The position numbers and the translations under genes are program-made. Source: Fulvia fulva (Eukaryota > Ascomycota > Dothideomycetes > Mycosphaerellales > Mycosphaerellaceae). From it: a stretch of 64,000 bases of DNA. How positions within the stretch are numbered: position 1 is the stretch's first letter; every line of letters begins with the position of its first letter. Below the pieces are notes generated by a model. It was not told the origin of the DNA and ran no database searches. It saw only the letters and a program-made list of their open reading frames with translations. The stretch spans positions 4,030,001 to 4,094,000 of the forward strand of contig NC_063016.1 of the NCBI RefSeq assembly GCF_020509005.1. The letters run 5' to 3'. This document shows positions 44,079 to 55,236 of this stretch, in pieces.

Positions 44079-45662
44079 GCTCTGTAGACACCTTCGCACT
44101 CTTCGCCAGATGGGTGTCGATGGAGAAATGTGGTCGGGCAGAAACAGCGCTTCGGCAGCTCGCTTGCTCAAAACCACGAAACACTTCTGTGCTTCAGCTC
44201 TTCGACCACACCACCTCACCTCATGACATGACTTGAGGAATTACTTCCACCTGCACTACAACACCGCACGCCATATGCAGAGTGGTCTGGGCGACTCAAT
44301 GCTGGCAGAGGTCTCATCATCATGCCAGCACGAAGGGCAGCTGTGCGAGCAGGCCACGACGAGATAACCACAGCACCTGGAATGACTTCCCCTCTCACAG
44401 CAAACCGCTGCTCCAGTGGCGAATTCTCAAGAAGGGTCAGTGGTGACGGCGACAGCGACTGGCAATGCCACAGTATCAGCCTCGGGCTCGGGCTCACTAG
44501 CTACCGCGACAGCTGGCACTGGCAGTGGAACCGGGACTGCAGCACAGAACTCCGCAGGAACAGACGCCAGTGCTCCAGCATCGACTGGAGCTGCATCATT
44601 AAACAGCATCGCAGGCGGTGTTGGTCTTGTAGCAGGTCTACTTGGGCTCGCAGCACTGCTGTCAGATGTTATATATGCCGACTACAACGCAACATGCAAT
44701 CTAGCGAGACCATCGAATGGAAGCTCCATCCATCTTCATCGCCATGCTCAGTCTGTCTATTCTCAACAGATCTGTCACCGTTCTCCGATAGCATATCACC
44801 TTCGCTGTGTCCAAAAGGACTTGTGCCCCCGCTACTTCACCCACCGACACCGACCTAGGATTCCATTGATGGCCTACTTGCCTCGCTGAATATATATACA
44901 GAGCTTCACGTCTTCATGCAGGTCTCTTGCAACCCGCGGGACCCTCGACCATTACCTTCGACCTAACAGCACGGCGGCTCTTGGAGTGAATGCGTCAAAT
45001 ACCGGTACTTGTAAGCTCGTTGTATATATGAACCACTACACGACTGTCAACATACGGTGATGAGTTTGCGTTGAGTGCCGCCGTAGACACAGTTGTTGTC
45101 TGTTTCCTCGAACCTTGACATTATCCTATACCGCTACTGCTAACGACATTGAACAGTTTCCAAGTCAACGGTGTAACAATTGCCAACCGCCTGTCGCCGC
45201 GTTCGCAGCCACACGAACTGCGCCGTGAGCATGGCTGAGCGAATACATCGCCATCATAATCGCATCAGAGCTTCGAGCTCTTGCCGCGGATCCGAAGTTT
45301 ACGCATGTGAAAGCCTCACGATCGACGTGAAACGAGACTTACCAGGGGTCATTGAAAGCTGAGAGGGCATTGCAATCGCTTTCACGGCCACCATCGCCAC
45401 AGTACATTTGCTAGTGTCAGCGCGAAGATCAACGAATGAGATACGATTTTACTCATCGGGCAGGCTCGAAAATGGGGGTACAGATGAAGCGATCTGCCTG
45501 CCGCGGGACAGCAGCCACGGTTTGATAAACCTGTCATACGTTTTGCACATTGGTATCATAACCCGACTAAAGACCCCATCCCAGCATGCAGTGATCCGAC
45601 TGCAGCGTTGCGAGCGCCATACGCCTTTTCCTGTTGTGGTATGCCATTGATCGCTGCTACAC
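44079..45662. other. Intergenic with an orphan exon-like segment
   Basis: Mostly featureless. Contains the GPI-tail-like segment at 44400-44655 listed separately. Short frames at 45180-45650 have no support. Confidence 0.45.
44400..44655 (+). other. Orphan exon-like segment with Ser/Thr/Ala linker and hydrophobic tail
   Basis: Directly after a good acceptor (CTCTCACAG, ending 44399) a phase-0 frame encodes a Thr/Ser/Gly/Ala-rich stretch (TATATGNATVSASGSGS and AGTGSGTGTAAQNSAGTD) and then NSIAGGVGLVAGLLGLAALL. That is the layout of the C-terminal exon of fungal GPI-anchored surface proteins. No upstream exon with a signal peptide could be found, and instead of stopping after the hydrophobic tail the frame runs on to 44889. 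It may be a remnant of a decayed gene. Confidence 0.35.
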
Positions 45663-46805
45663 TTAGATCTTGATTTCACGCTCGGCGCGCTCAGCAGCCT
45701 TGCGGGTCTTTGCCTGGGACTTGGCGCCCATGATGCCTCCACCCCAGTGGCGCTTGGCCTCCTCGTTCTTGTCCATGTAGCCCTCCTTGATGGTCTGGAC
45801 GAGCTTGGACAGCTCGTTCTTGTCCTCTGCGCGAACCTCGGTGATGGCGAGGGCAGCGGCGGTCTAATATGTATGTTAGCAGGTGTTGGATCAACGCATC
45901 ATCATGGTTGTGCTCACCTTCTTGTGGACGACCGTGCCGAGACGGGCCTTGCCCTTTACAATCGCGTATGGGACACCCATCTTGCGGCAGAGTGCGGGAA
46001 GAAAGATGACGAGCTCGATTGGGTCGACATCGTTGGGGATGAGGACGAGCTGGGTCTTCTTGGCCTCGATGAGAGCAACGACGTGGTTGAGACCGTACTT
46101 GACAGTGTATGGCTTCTTGCTCACGTCCTCCTTCTTCTTGCCGTCAGCGACAGCGGTGGCCTCCTTGTGCAGGCGCTCCTTCTTCTCGGCCTTGGCTTCA
46201 GGTCGGTACTTGTTGAGGAACTTGAAAGTCTGGGCGGCGGTGTTGCGGTCGAGGGTGTTGTTGAACTGGGCAATAGCCGGTGGGACCTTGAGACGGAGGT
46301 TCAAGATCTTGCGCTGGCGCTGGAGACGGACGTACTCTGGCCACTTGACCATGCGCGAGAGATCGCGGCGTGGCTGGATGTCCTGGCCAATGCCGAAGTT
46401 CTTTGGACGGCGCTCGATGAGAGGGTTCTCGAAGTAGGTCAGTGTGGCTGCAGATATGCTGAAGAGATGTTGTCTGAACTCACCTTTGCCTGCTTCTTGC
46501 TACCACCCGCAGCGCCGGCCTTGCCAGCTGGGAATGGAGCCGGAGCGGCCTTCTTTCCACCGGTCTTTGGAGGCTGTCATTGAGAAGAACAGTCAGCGCT
46601 ATTTCTTCTCTACAGAGACTGCGCAGGGTCTTTCGACGCCTGCGAGGAGCTCAAGCCATATAAGTCACACGCATCACTCCGCAGAGTACGGATGGTGGAT
46701 GTATTGGGTCATTGCTGTCGCATGCCCGCTGAGGTTTTTAAGAGTAAAAAGATCGGCGCGCAGAGGCAGACAACTAGCAGGTCATGTGTGTAGTATGCTT
46801 ACCAT
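45663..46805 (-). CDS. rpl8: 60S ribosomal protein eL8 (RPL8)
   Basis: Four exons: 46805-46803 (the ATG alone), 46573-46484, 46427-45918 and 45863-45663, 267 aa. Exon 1 codes only Met, followed directly by GTAAGC; exon 2 starts [14 protein letters not shown], matching fungal eL8 that begin MPPK. The L7Ae/L30e RNA-binding fold lies at about residues 120-215 ([20 protein letters not shown], then [20 protein letters not shown]). The C terminus has [16 protein letters not shown]. eL8 sits in the large subunit near 25S rRNA and helps early pre-60S assembly. Intron 1 is 229 bp, the largest in the gene; intron-rich 5' ends are usual for fungal ribosomal protein genes. Confidence 0.96.
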
Positions 46806-47501
46806 ATTGACAGATGCTGTGCGAACGAAGGGGAAAGGTTAGTGAGGGAGGATTTGTCGTTGGTCGCTGCGTCGAGCTCGAATCGAAGAAGCGAAGGCAG
46901 CGAGAAAAGGTAGTTTGAAGTTGTGGTGCCGGCCGACAAGTCTTGGCTGGTGTTGCGGCCTTACTCAGGCATCAGGACTCCACGGCCCAGGCGTGGACGG
47001 TGGACGGTGGATGGCGTCGAACTCTCACGGCGATAAGTGACATAACCTGGAACGGATTGTCCGAGTGGCATAATCAGTCCTTGCGACGACGCGCACGCAG
47101 TCAGACACGCTCAAAGGCAGCAGTATATCGCCACACCGTCCGAGCCTCATTGTTGTGTTTGTCGCTGCTCGGCCGTGCCTCTGCATACCCAAATGGAAGT
47201 CATCCACACGCGTGCACTCCCCGGCCTTCCACTGCCCTTGATCTTAGCGTTGCCGCAGACAAGCTGCATCATCCCGCAGACTGCTCTGCTTGCTCGGCTT
47301 GCTCTGCTTGCTCTGCTCTGCCCTTCGATCCGCGACACACCACTTGTCAGCAGAGCTCGAGGTCACCACCAATTCCTGCAGGCACTGTTCACGAACGAGA
47401 CTCGCCGTCCGCATACCATCTTCCACCGAACACCCGACACCCGACACACCCGCACCCTCCTCTGAGCGTCGCCACGAAAGCGGCTGCCTACATCCGCCAG
47501 C
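46806..47501. promoter_or_regulatory. Divergent promoter region, RPL8 and epsin
   Basis: Between starts at 46805 (minus) and 47502 (plus). A CT/TGCT-rich tract at 47281-47320 lies in the epsin leader. Long apparent frames here continue across introns and are not coding. Confidence 0.5.
47281..47320. repeat. CTGCT/TGCTC-rich low-complexity tract
   Basis: Imperfect repeats of TTGCTCTGC-like units in the leader of the epsin gene. Confidence 0.7.
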
Positions 47502-49273
47502 ATGTCGAGCGTCTTACGTTCGGTGAAGAATGTCACCAAAGGATACTCTTCCGTCCAGGTGAAAGTGCGCAATGGTACGGGACGCCCATAAGCAGGCAGA
47601 TATGCCATCAGTGCGCGCTCAGAGCTGACAATGGCCATCTAGCGACCAGCAATGACCCATGGGGTCCCACGGGGACGGACATGGCTGACATTGCCAAAAT
47701 CACATACAACAGCTCCACAGATTTCTACGAGGTCATGGACATGCTCGACAAGCGACTCAACGACAAGGGCAAGAACTGGCGACATGTGCTGAAGAGTCTG
47801 AAGGTCCTGGACTACTGTCTGCACGAAGGCTCAGAGTTGGTCGTGACTTGGGCTAGGAAGAACATTTACATCATCAAGACCCTGCGCGAGTTTATGCACA
47901 CCGACGAGGACGGCAGAGATGTTGGCGCAAGCAGTGAGTATCGCTGCGCATCGAGGGTGTTTGCAGTGCGCTGATCGTGTGTAGTCCGAGCATCCGCCAA
48001 GGAGCTTACTTCTTTGATTCTTGACGAAGAACGATTGCGCGCCGAGCGGCAAAACCGTGGATCATGGAAGTCGCGCGTCACCGGACTGGAGGACTTCGGC
48101 TTGGGAGGAGAACCTAACCAAGAGCAGCGCCGACACCAGCAGCGAAGGAACCAACGACCGGACGATGATGACGATCTCGAGTTCAGATTGGCCCTTGAGG
48201 CTTCGAAGAACGAGGCCGACGAGGCAGCGAAGAGGCAGAAGCCACAGAATGGTGAGGCTGACGACGATCTCGCCAAGGCCATCAAGTTGAGTCAGGAAGA
48301 GGAAGAGCTCCGGAAGAGGCAGCTGCAGGATCAAGAGCAAGGCGATCTACTGTTCGACGACACACCTGCGCAACAGCCACAGCCCACGGGCTTCAACCAA
48401 GGCTACCAGCAGCAGGCCGCCGTGGACTGGTTCGGCAATCCTGTGCAGGGACAGCCGACTGGCTACTACGATAACGCGTACAGCCAGCCGACTGGCCTGC
48501 AGCCGCAGCAGACCGCATTTCAGAATGGCTACGGATATCAGCAACCCCAGCAGACGGGATACGATCAGATGCAGCAACCGCAACAGCAATTCTTGCAACC
48601 ACAACAGACATACAACCCATGGGCCCACCAGATGGCTCTGGATCAGCAGAACCAAAACCAGCAACAAGCACTTCAGCAGCAACAAACTGCACAAGCTGGA
48701 TCCAACAACCCATTTGGTGGCTTTGGACAGTCACAAGGCACTATTGGCGTGCAGGCGACTGGCTCGAACAACCCCTTTGCCCAACAGGCTCCACGTGCAC
48801 AGACAGCATCGCCATTTGGAGGCAAGCCTACACTCGATACACTGCGAGAACAGCACGCAACAAACCAGTTCACACAATCTCGACCCAACCCAATACAAAA
48901 CTTTACCTCGCCTGTGCAACAGCAACCGGTACAGCCCCAGCAGACACAGCAACAACAACCTCCTCAAGACCCTTACCAAGCGAAGCTCAACGCTCTTTTG
49001 GCAAGCGGCGAAGGGCAAGATACCTTCGGAAATACTGGCGATCTTCGTATACCCTCTCAGCACACTGCCCCTGGCACTTTTGTCAACTCTGCGGGAGCTG
49101 GCAGCATGGGCCGATTGGAAGCTGCAAAGACTGGCAACAACCCCTTTTACTCTCAAGCACCACAACAGTATCCTGCTCAGACTGGACCAGCTGGTGGCTT
49201 TGGTGGGAACAACCCGTTCGGCGCTAGACCACCGCAGCAGCAGAATAATCAGGGCAGCTTGATCGATTTATAG
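47502..49273 (+). CDS. ent1: Epsin (ENTH-domain endocytic adaptor)
   Basis: Exons 47502-47574, 47643-47933 and 47985-49273 (introns 68 and 51 bp), 550 aa. The ENTH domain (about residues 1-140) starts MSSVLRSVKNVTKGYSSVQV; splicing restores VRNATSNDPWGPTGTDMADI. It binds PI(4,5)P2 at forming coated pits. Two ubiquitin-interacting motifs follow (DLEFRLALEASKNEA about 183; DLAKAIKLSQEEEE about 213). The C-terminal half is Gln-rich, with repeated Q-P-T-G units, and holds four NPF motifs in NNPF context that bind EH-domain proteins such as Ede1 and Pan1. The last four residues, LIDL, form a clathrin-box. All expected epsin parts are present. Confidence 0.96.
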
Positions 49274-50174
49274 GAGGCAGACGTGGTCGATATGGTGAAG
49301 ATTTACGTGGCGAACAACCCAATCATGCACTGCACAGTGTTGAGCGTTTCGTCTTTTCAGTTCTCGGTTGACTAGCAAGTGTGCTGCTCACGGGCGGCAT
49401 TGGTTGATACCCTCTGAGGTTGGTTTGTAGATGGCATATCACGGTGGCTCGGCGTATTTGCAGCGACATATTGAGAATGAAATGGGGTTCATATTTTCAG
49501 TGCCCCGGCGCTTCGACCGACACCTGGATTCCCTCACGTCGACAACAGCATGCCCTCTAGACTCGACGGACGCCGCGGACACCACTCATTCATAGGGGTG
49601 AATTCCGTACGTACGAGACATATCAAGCCGCCCACACCAGCCAAGCAAACGGATGCTTGTGCAACCGTGATCCGGCTGCCCATGAACAGCAGTACCAGCG
49701 ACTTCAGGGCTCACACAAACGGAGCGTGTGCACGTATCATGCTCCACGTTGGCGCAAGATGTGCAACGAAACGATTCACCGACCATAGCAATCGATCGCA
49801 AGCCGTCAGGCCTCTTGCTTGCACCTAGCGGGGCCTTCAGATGCTTCGAAACCTACCTTACTTAAGAAGGGCTTGCTGCCCTGGGTCTCGAGACATGTAG
49901 TCTTGAAGGGTCATTAGGGCTGTGTTGAGTAGGATCTGACAATCGCACTACTTCTGACGGTACGCTTGTGCGTCTATATGGGCGATCGTGTGTGCAGTCT
50001 ATGTACAACGGCACGGGTTTGTGCACATTCTCCTTACACATGACCCGTTGCGGCAGTGTTCATTACTCATATCAACGATTCCCTTGGTCGGTGATCAGCG
50101 CTGCTTCCTAAGCATTCGTGCTGCGACTCCATACCCCAGTACATCTAGCTTATTCCCACCCAGCATCAAGCACA
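49274..50174. other. Intergenic, nothing recognised
   Basis: 3' region of epsin and 5' region of the linalool-dehydratase-domain locus; only short frames. Confidence 0.5.
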
Positions 50175-51840
50175 ATGAATATCGACCTCTCCAAATACCC
50201 CAAGCTCACACGCGAACAAGCAGGCCACATCCGCCACTTCCACAACCTCGCCACGCAACCCGACGGCCAATGGTACCATATGGGATCTCAAGAACCCATG
50301 CAGGAATTCCTCGACGCCTACCGCTACCAGCTCGCGCAAATGGCCTACGTCATCGCCACCTGCCACTTCAACCGCCAAAATGCCCTCCGCTCCGTCTACA
50401 AACCTCTCTTCCGCCCGCTCATCCACAAAATGCTCCGCAGGGAAGTATGGGGCTACTGGTTCAACACTTCGCTCGGCGGGATTCAGTGTGATCCGAGCTT
50501 GACGGAACTAAAGAAGCCTTGGGCGGATCCTATTGTGAGGGAGAATGTTACGTATTCGGGGCATTTGTTGTTGATATGTAGTCTTTATGGGATGCTGTTT
50601 GATGATGATGAGTTTGAGGAAGAGGGGAGTTTGGTGTTTCATTGGAATCCGGTTGTTTTTTGGATTGGGGAGTGAGGCGTTTGAGTATTGTACGGGGACG
50701 CTGCAGGAAGCGATCTTGAGGGAGATGGAGAGGGAGGATTGGGTGGGGGCTTGTTGTGAGCCGAATGCGGTTTTCGTGGTTTGTAACCAGTCTCCGGTGA
50801 GTCTGGACGTCTTCGCTTGGAGAGGCGGATGAAGTCAACGAATGGACGCAGTTGATTGCGATCCGCCTCAACGATGTCCGCAATGGCACGAACACCATCG
50901 ATGACGTTTTGCTGCGCTACCAGGCGGCATGGGACAAGAAGGGCATGATTGATCCAGCCACTGGCCTCTTCAAGGACATGTTGGTCTCGAAACAAGGCTG
51001 CACAGTCTCAACCTCCGATCCAGCCTCCACCGCCTGGGGAGCCGCTTTCATGAACTCCTGGAACTCGACCCTCGTCCGCTCATGCTACGAACGCCAAGCG
51101 CTAGGCTACCTCACCACAATCGACAACAAGACGGAACTGCACCCACCTCTCGTGGGCAACGCCTACCGTGTACTCGTCAAGGAGGGCAAAAATACTTCCC
51201 CCGCGAACGTCCTCAACGAAGCCCCCAAGCGAGCAACGACTGAGTACGCGCATAAAGCAAGCAAGCAATCCCCCAAAAGACCCCTGAGCATGCTCACCAA
51301 GCCCATCTTCGGCTGTGTACTGACCTAGCTCTCGGAGCTAGGAAGACCAGAATGCCAAGGTCCCCTCGATTATGCGGACGAGAACCTCAATCCCACGTGG
51401 GAGAAAGGCGGTCTCTTTTATCCCAGGAACGATACTCCCTTCGATGAAGCCTTGAAATGGACGCATATGGATCCCTTTGAAGGCAATGTGACGATCGGGT
51501 ATGCAAGGCTGAATGTTGAGGATGGGATGAAGAAGATTTGGGAGGATGCTTGGACGCGGGACCAGGTGAGGGGACGGCCGTGGGTTGATAGTATTAACTT
51601 GCGGGATGGGGTGGACTTTTTTGAGGGGGCTCTGGGATCTGGAGCAGAGCGTGATGCTTGTTACGGTGACGTGGGATAGAAGTATGAAGCGAGTCAGGGA
51701 ACTTGGAGGATGGGTACTGGGAAGTGTTTGTAGACGGCGTGGTGAGGGTTGAAAGGGAGGTGAAGGAGAGGGGAAGTATTGAGGTGGAAGTGGACGTTGG
51801 AGGGGAGGATGTTGATATTGTGGCACGGAGGCGAACGTGA
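50175..51840 (+). pseudogene. Linalool dehydratase/isomerase-domain protein, disrupted
   Basis: ATG at 50175 (MNIDLSKYPKLTREQAGHIR). A 55-bp intron (50797-50851, GTGAGT...CGCAG) joins CNQSP to LIAIRLNDVRNGT. The family is recognised from YSGHLLLICSLYGMLF, CCEPNAVFVVCNQ, the C-terminal HMDPFEGNVTIGYARLN and RPWVDSINL; fungal members have no settled function. The frame is broken at four places: an apparent extra T in T6 at 50656-50661 (frame shifts before FGLGSEAFEY), TAG at 51326-51328 where Trp fits, an extra T in T6 at 51617-51622, and an extra G in GGG at 51697-51699. Each time similarity resumes at once in the new frame, down to TGA at 51838-51840. Either a young pseudogene or a locus with base-calling errors. 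Confidence 0.85.
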
Positions 51841-51893
51841 ATCGAGAGAGAGCTTGCCAAACACATGTTGACGCGGAGTCTACTCTATAGCAG

Positions 51894-52547
51894 CTACTTT
51901 GGGTATGGCAAAGCATGAAACGTCTGTTCACCTTTCGCAGACCTTGTGCTCCTCGTTGTCGCTAGGTCTCCAGCAGCGATGTCGGGCAGCTCGGTGTGCT
52001 TATAAACTCTCCTTGGCGCGGCCGAAGATGCTTTTGCTGGACCAGTACCTTTAGACTTGCCCTGCTTCGATACCTTGTAGCTATATCCTTTAGTCTTGCC
52101 CGCCCAGCCGACGCGCTTCTTCTTCTTCGCAGGGGTCTTTTGCGATCCTCCTGCAGACGGCGAATCTGGGGTGTCGAAGTTGTCGATGAACTGGTCGAGG
52201 AAGTCGGTCGAATCTTGAGTGCCGGCGTTTCCTTGACTTTGATTTGGCGTGGTTGGCGGTGACTTGTTCGAGGGGGGCGCAGCCTTCTCCGGGGTTGAAG
52301 TAGGCGGCGTTCTTGTCGATTGCGTGCTCATGTTGTCCCTGTTCTGATAGCAATGTTGTACTATGATATGTAGGACGAGTAACGTGAGCAGGCACAGGTA
52401 AGGGCAGCTCTTTTCATGCTGGGCCATATCGTGTGGACGAACAAAGACGCTGTGTCCAAGAGCAGTCCGCACTTGGGAATAATAATTCGTGAAAGCCAGC
52501 ACCTGTCTGTAGCAGAAGTTCTTTGTCCGCTCGAGGTCTGATGCCAT
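51894..52547 (-). CDS. Hypothetical small basic protein
   Basis: Open from ATG 52547 (MASDLERTKNFCYRQVLAF) with a later ATG at 52331 (MSTQSTRTPPTSTPEKAAPP, 145 aa) to the stop at 51894. The longer form includes a hydrophobic stretch (YLCLLTLLVLHIIVQHC) that could equally be untranslated leader. The C-terminal half is polar: DFLDQFIDNFDTPDSP, then a basic segment KTPAKKKKRVGWAGKTKGYS and KQGKSKGTGPAKASS. This resembles nuclear or nucleic-acid-binding tails. I prefer the 52331 start. No family recognised. It is convergent with the linalool-dehydratase-domain locus and follows the FLVCR-like gene in the same direction. Confidence 0.45.
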   Translation of the reverse strand: MASDLERTKNFCYRQVLAFTNYYSQVRTALGHSVFVRPHDMAQHEKSCPYLCLLTLLVLHIIVQHCYQNRDNMSTQSTRTPPTSTPEKAAPPSNKSPPTTPNQSQGNAGTQDSTDFLDQFIDNFDTPDSPSAGGSQKTPAKKKKRVGWAGKTKGYSYKVSKQGKSKGTGPAKASSAAPRRVYKHTELPDIAAGDLATTRSTRSAKGEQTFHALPYPK

Positions 52548-52700
52548 CAAAGAGTTCGATCACTGGTCACTGGCGATTCTCATGCCTCGATGTCGAGGTC
52601 TTACTTGCTACTGCTATTGGTGCCTGTACCAACGCTGCCGGGCCGGATAGCATTGTGTGCTCAACGACAGAACTTGTACGTACCTTAAGGGAGGTGGTGT

Positions 52701-54194
52701 TCACAATGCTGGTGCAGCCAAGGTGCCGTCGGTGTCAAATGCAATTCGTCGAAATCGACCAGTTCCCAGGAACAGTACGAAAGGCACAGCTATGCAAGCA
52801 ATCACAGCCTGGAAGATCAGACCTTTGATCATAGTCTCTCTGGGCTCGCCGTTCCAGCCATCGTAGGCTTCCAGTGCATCCATGATGATGATGAAGAGAG
52901 CTCCTAGGATCTGGCCGCCAGTCCAAGCGATCACCGAAGACACCTCTGGACTGACTGGTAAGGTGACTATACTCAGGAGCTCCAGTGCCACGGGTAACAA
53001 GCTGAACGATGTTGCACCTAGCAAAGCGCAGATTATGTACGGTCCAGGCAAAGATCGAGTTCCGGGCATGAAGATTAGAAGTATGTAGCAAAGAGCAATA
53101 CATGGCACCAGTATCTTGATGGTGATCAGATACTTCTTCGTGCGATCGATAGTAGGCGAGACCACGGCTGACGCTATCAAGCCAACAATGATCAGCAGAC
53201 CACCTGCGATACCAGCATCTATCTCGCTGAAGTCGTATGGCTCGAAGATCTGGTTAATAAGGCTAGAGGTAGCGTTAAACAAGCCCACGTAGATAGAAAA
53301 GGGCACCAGAATGAGGAAGAAGGACCCGTTGCGAGGAAGCTCTCGAAAGGCTTGACCAAGGTCTAGCTTCTCAAGAGCAGCGGTAGCAGAAGGCGGCGTT
53401 GGTGGTTTCGACGACATCAAGGGTGCGGGCAGAGCTGCAATACTGGAGATGATGGCAGTATAGAGAACCATGTTCGGGACAAGGCGCACTTGCGCAGGAT
53501 CGCCAACGAAGAGGGGCCCAATGAGTTGACCCAAGGCGCCTCCGAAAGGATTCGCAAGAGATGCAACAGCTGTTGCAGAGATGCGTCCCGTGTCGCTGAA
53601 CCATAGGTTGCTATATCTCGTTGGGGCTGCGAGAACGAAAGGCTGTGCCAGACCTATCAAGACCTGACCGAACATGACCACGGCGAAGTAGCCATTGCCA
53701 GCTCTGGTTCCGGCATATCGAATCCAGTTCCCGATCAGCGTCAGCGCACTGGCGACCATGATGGAAGTCTTGGGTCCGTAACGATTCAGGACGTAGATTG
53801 TAAAAGGCGCACCAGCTACGAATGCGAACAGGAAGGCCGTGCTGAGCCAGTTAATGGCGCTCTCCGATACCCGGAAGAAATCCGCCGCTGTGCTGGAGAT
53901 GGCAGCGAACGTCAGCCAGTCCCATGAAATGACAATGTTGAGCAGGACAAGCTGAGCCAGGCCAAGGAAGCGGCGTTTGTAGACGCGATATGTACGATCA
54001 TCGTGATGTTCGCGTTCATCGTGAGCTAGCAGTTCGCCGTCGCTGCCACGCGTAGCGATCGTGTCTGATCGCTGCACCAGGACATGACTTTCGTCCTTGC
54101 GTGTTGGCGGTCTTGAGTCGGCAGATAGCGTACGTATCAGCTCAGCGCGCGTGACGCCGGAGGAGCTTGTGGCGTGCGTCGTGTCTGCCATCAT
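52701..54194 (-). CDS. MFS transporter, FLVCR/SLC49-like
   Basis: A single exon of 497 codons with two adjacent ATGs (54194 and 54191). The N-terminal 80 residues are cytoplasmic and charged; then 12 hydrophobic segments follow. Motifs typical of the FLVCR/SLC49 branch are WLSTAFLFAFVAGAPF (helix 2), the loop NRYGPKTSIM in place of the usual GxxxDRxGRR, and QPFVLAAPTRYSNLWF (helix 5). In animals this family moves heme, choline or ethanolamine; fungal substrates are not established. The C terminus (RIAFDTDGTLAAPAL) is short. Divergent from CSL4 with 337 bp between starts. Confidence 0.85.
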   Translation of the reverse strand: MMADTTHATSSSGVTRAELIRTLSADSRPPTRKDESHVLVQRSDTIATRGSDGELLAHDEREHHDDRTYRVYKRRFLGLAQLVLLNIVISWDWLTFAAISSTAADFFRVSESAINWLSTAFLFAFVAGAPFTIYVLNRYGPKTSIMVASALTLIGNWIRYAGTRAGNGYFAVVMFGQVLIGLAQPFVLAAPTRYSNLWFSDTGRISATAVASLANPFGGALGQLIGPLFVGDPAQVRLVPNMVLYTAIISSIAALPAPLMSSKPPTPPSATAALEKLDLGQAFRELPRNGSFFLILVPFSIYVGLFNATSSLINQIFEPYDFSEIDAGIAGGLLIIVGLIASAVVSPTIDRTKKYLITIKILVPCIALCYILLIFMPGTRSLPGPYIICALLGATSFSLLPVALELLSIVTLPVSPEVSSVIAWTGGQILGALFIIIMDALEAYDGWNGEPRETMIKGLIFQAVIACIAVPFVLFLGTGRFRRIAFDTDGTLAAPAL

Positions 54195-54531
54195 GGAACA
54201 ATTCCGGCAATGTCTTGTCGTGGCTGAATTCTCATGTAGTCTGTAGATCGTCAGGTAGGCATGTCGTCCTCGATGTGCGGTAAGATGTGGCAGCAGGCCA
54301 TCACGAATCAGCCTTCAAACGGAAGTTCGCGACGCAAGGGATGAAAGGATGCTGTTCAAAGGAAGATGAGCCACTCGTTCTAGTGAGCAATTGGAGAGTC
54401 AAGACTTCCAGCTCAGACCCCGCTCTTTTCTTGAAAAGACTAGCCTGCGGTGGTCTGAGCTGTGACAATCCGCGCCACCTTCCTTCTCAAACATTACTCT
54501 ACTTCCCGGTCCTCACGCTCCATCAGCAAGC
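54195..54531. promoter_or_regulatory. Shared promoter, MFS and CSL4
   Basis: A 337-bp interval between divergent starts; no element called. Confidence 0.45.
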
Positions 54532-55104
54532 ATGGCATCAGTGACAATACCAGGCCAGGTGCTTGGCCCAACAAGTGCCAGCGACACAGGTGAAGGCACG
54601 CATATCAACAACTCCCAGCTCTGCGCCAGCATTGCCGGTCAAATTCTCTCAAAAGCCTCGACATCGAAATCATCAAAATTGCCGACAGTCTCCGTCACAA
54701 GGTCCACTGGAATCCTCCTCCCAGAGGTCGGCACTGTTATACTTGGCAGGGTCACGCGCACAGGCCCCAAGCAAGCCAACATCTCCATCCTCGCGATCGG
54801 CTCAGGAGGCGAGCATGTCTGTCGCGATCCTTTCCCGGCATTGATCAGGCAACAAGACATTCGTGCTACAGAGATTGACAAGGTCAAAGTCACGGAAAGC
54901 TTCAGGGTCGGCGATGTCGTGAGAGCCGCGGTCATCAGTCTGGGCGATGAGAGGAGCTATTACCTTAGCACTGCCAAGAACGAACTGGGCGTTGTGCTTG
55001 CTACCAGTGAGTGGGGCAACCAGATGTTCCCGATCTCGTGGAAGGAGTTTCAGGATCCGGAGACTGGGTTGAAGGAGATGAGGAAGGTAGCGAAGCCAGT
55101 GTGA
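54532..55104 (+). CDS. csl4: Exosome core subunit CSL4 (EXOSC1)
   Basis: ATG at 54532, 190 aa, no intron. CSL4 is one of the three cap proteins of the RNA exosome, which degrades and processes RNA in nucleus and cytoplasm. The N-terminal domain has VTIPGQVLGPTS (family signature P-G-x-x-L). The S1-type RNA-binding domain covers about residues 65-155: VGTVILGRVTRTGPKQANI, then IRQQDIRATEIDKVKVTESF and GDVVRAAVISLGDERSYYLS. The C-terminal segment, LATSEWGNQMFPISWKEFQD, matches the conserved end in EXOSC1 proteins, though the zinc-ribbon Cys pairs of some members are absent, as in other fungi. Confidence 0.94.
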   Translation: MASVTIPGQVLGPTSASDTGEGTHINNSQLCASIAGQILSKASTSKSSKLPTVSVTRSTGILLPEVGTVILGRVTRTGPKQANISILAIGSGGEHVCRDPFPALIRQQDIRATEIDKVKVTESFRVGDVVRAAVISLGDERSYYLSTAKNELGVVLATSEWGNQMFPISWKEFQDPETGLKEMRKVAKPV

Positions 55105-55236
55105 GAAGTGGCTTGAAGGATGATTAGGACGGACCGAAGTGCCTAAACGTCTTGCCCGCTCGAGTAGACCGCCGCCATACATTCGAGACCGAGTGCGAAA
55201 GAGACAAAAATCCGCTTTTCAGCCTCCAGACACTGC

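Noticed and set aside
46943..47974. 343-codon frame running into the epsin gene
   Set aside because: It reads through epsin introns 1 and 2 and the leader; the ENTH exons define the real structure.
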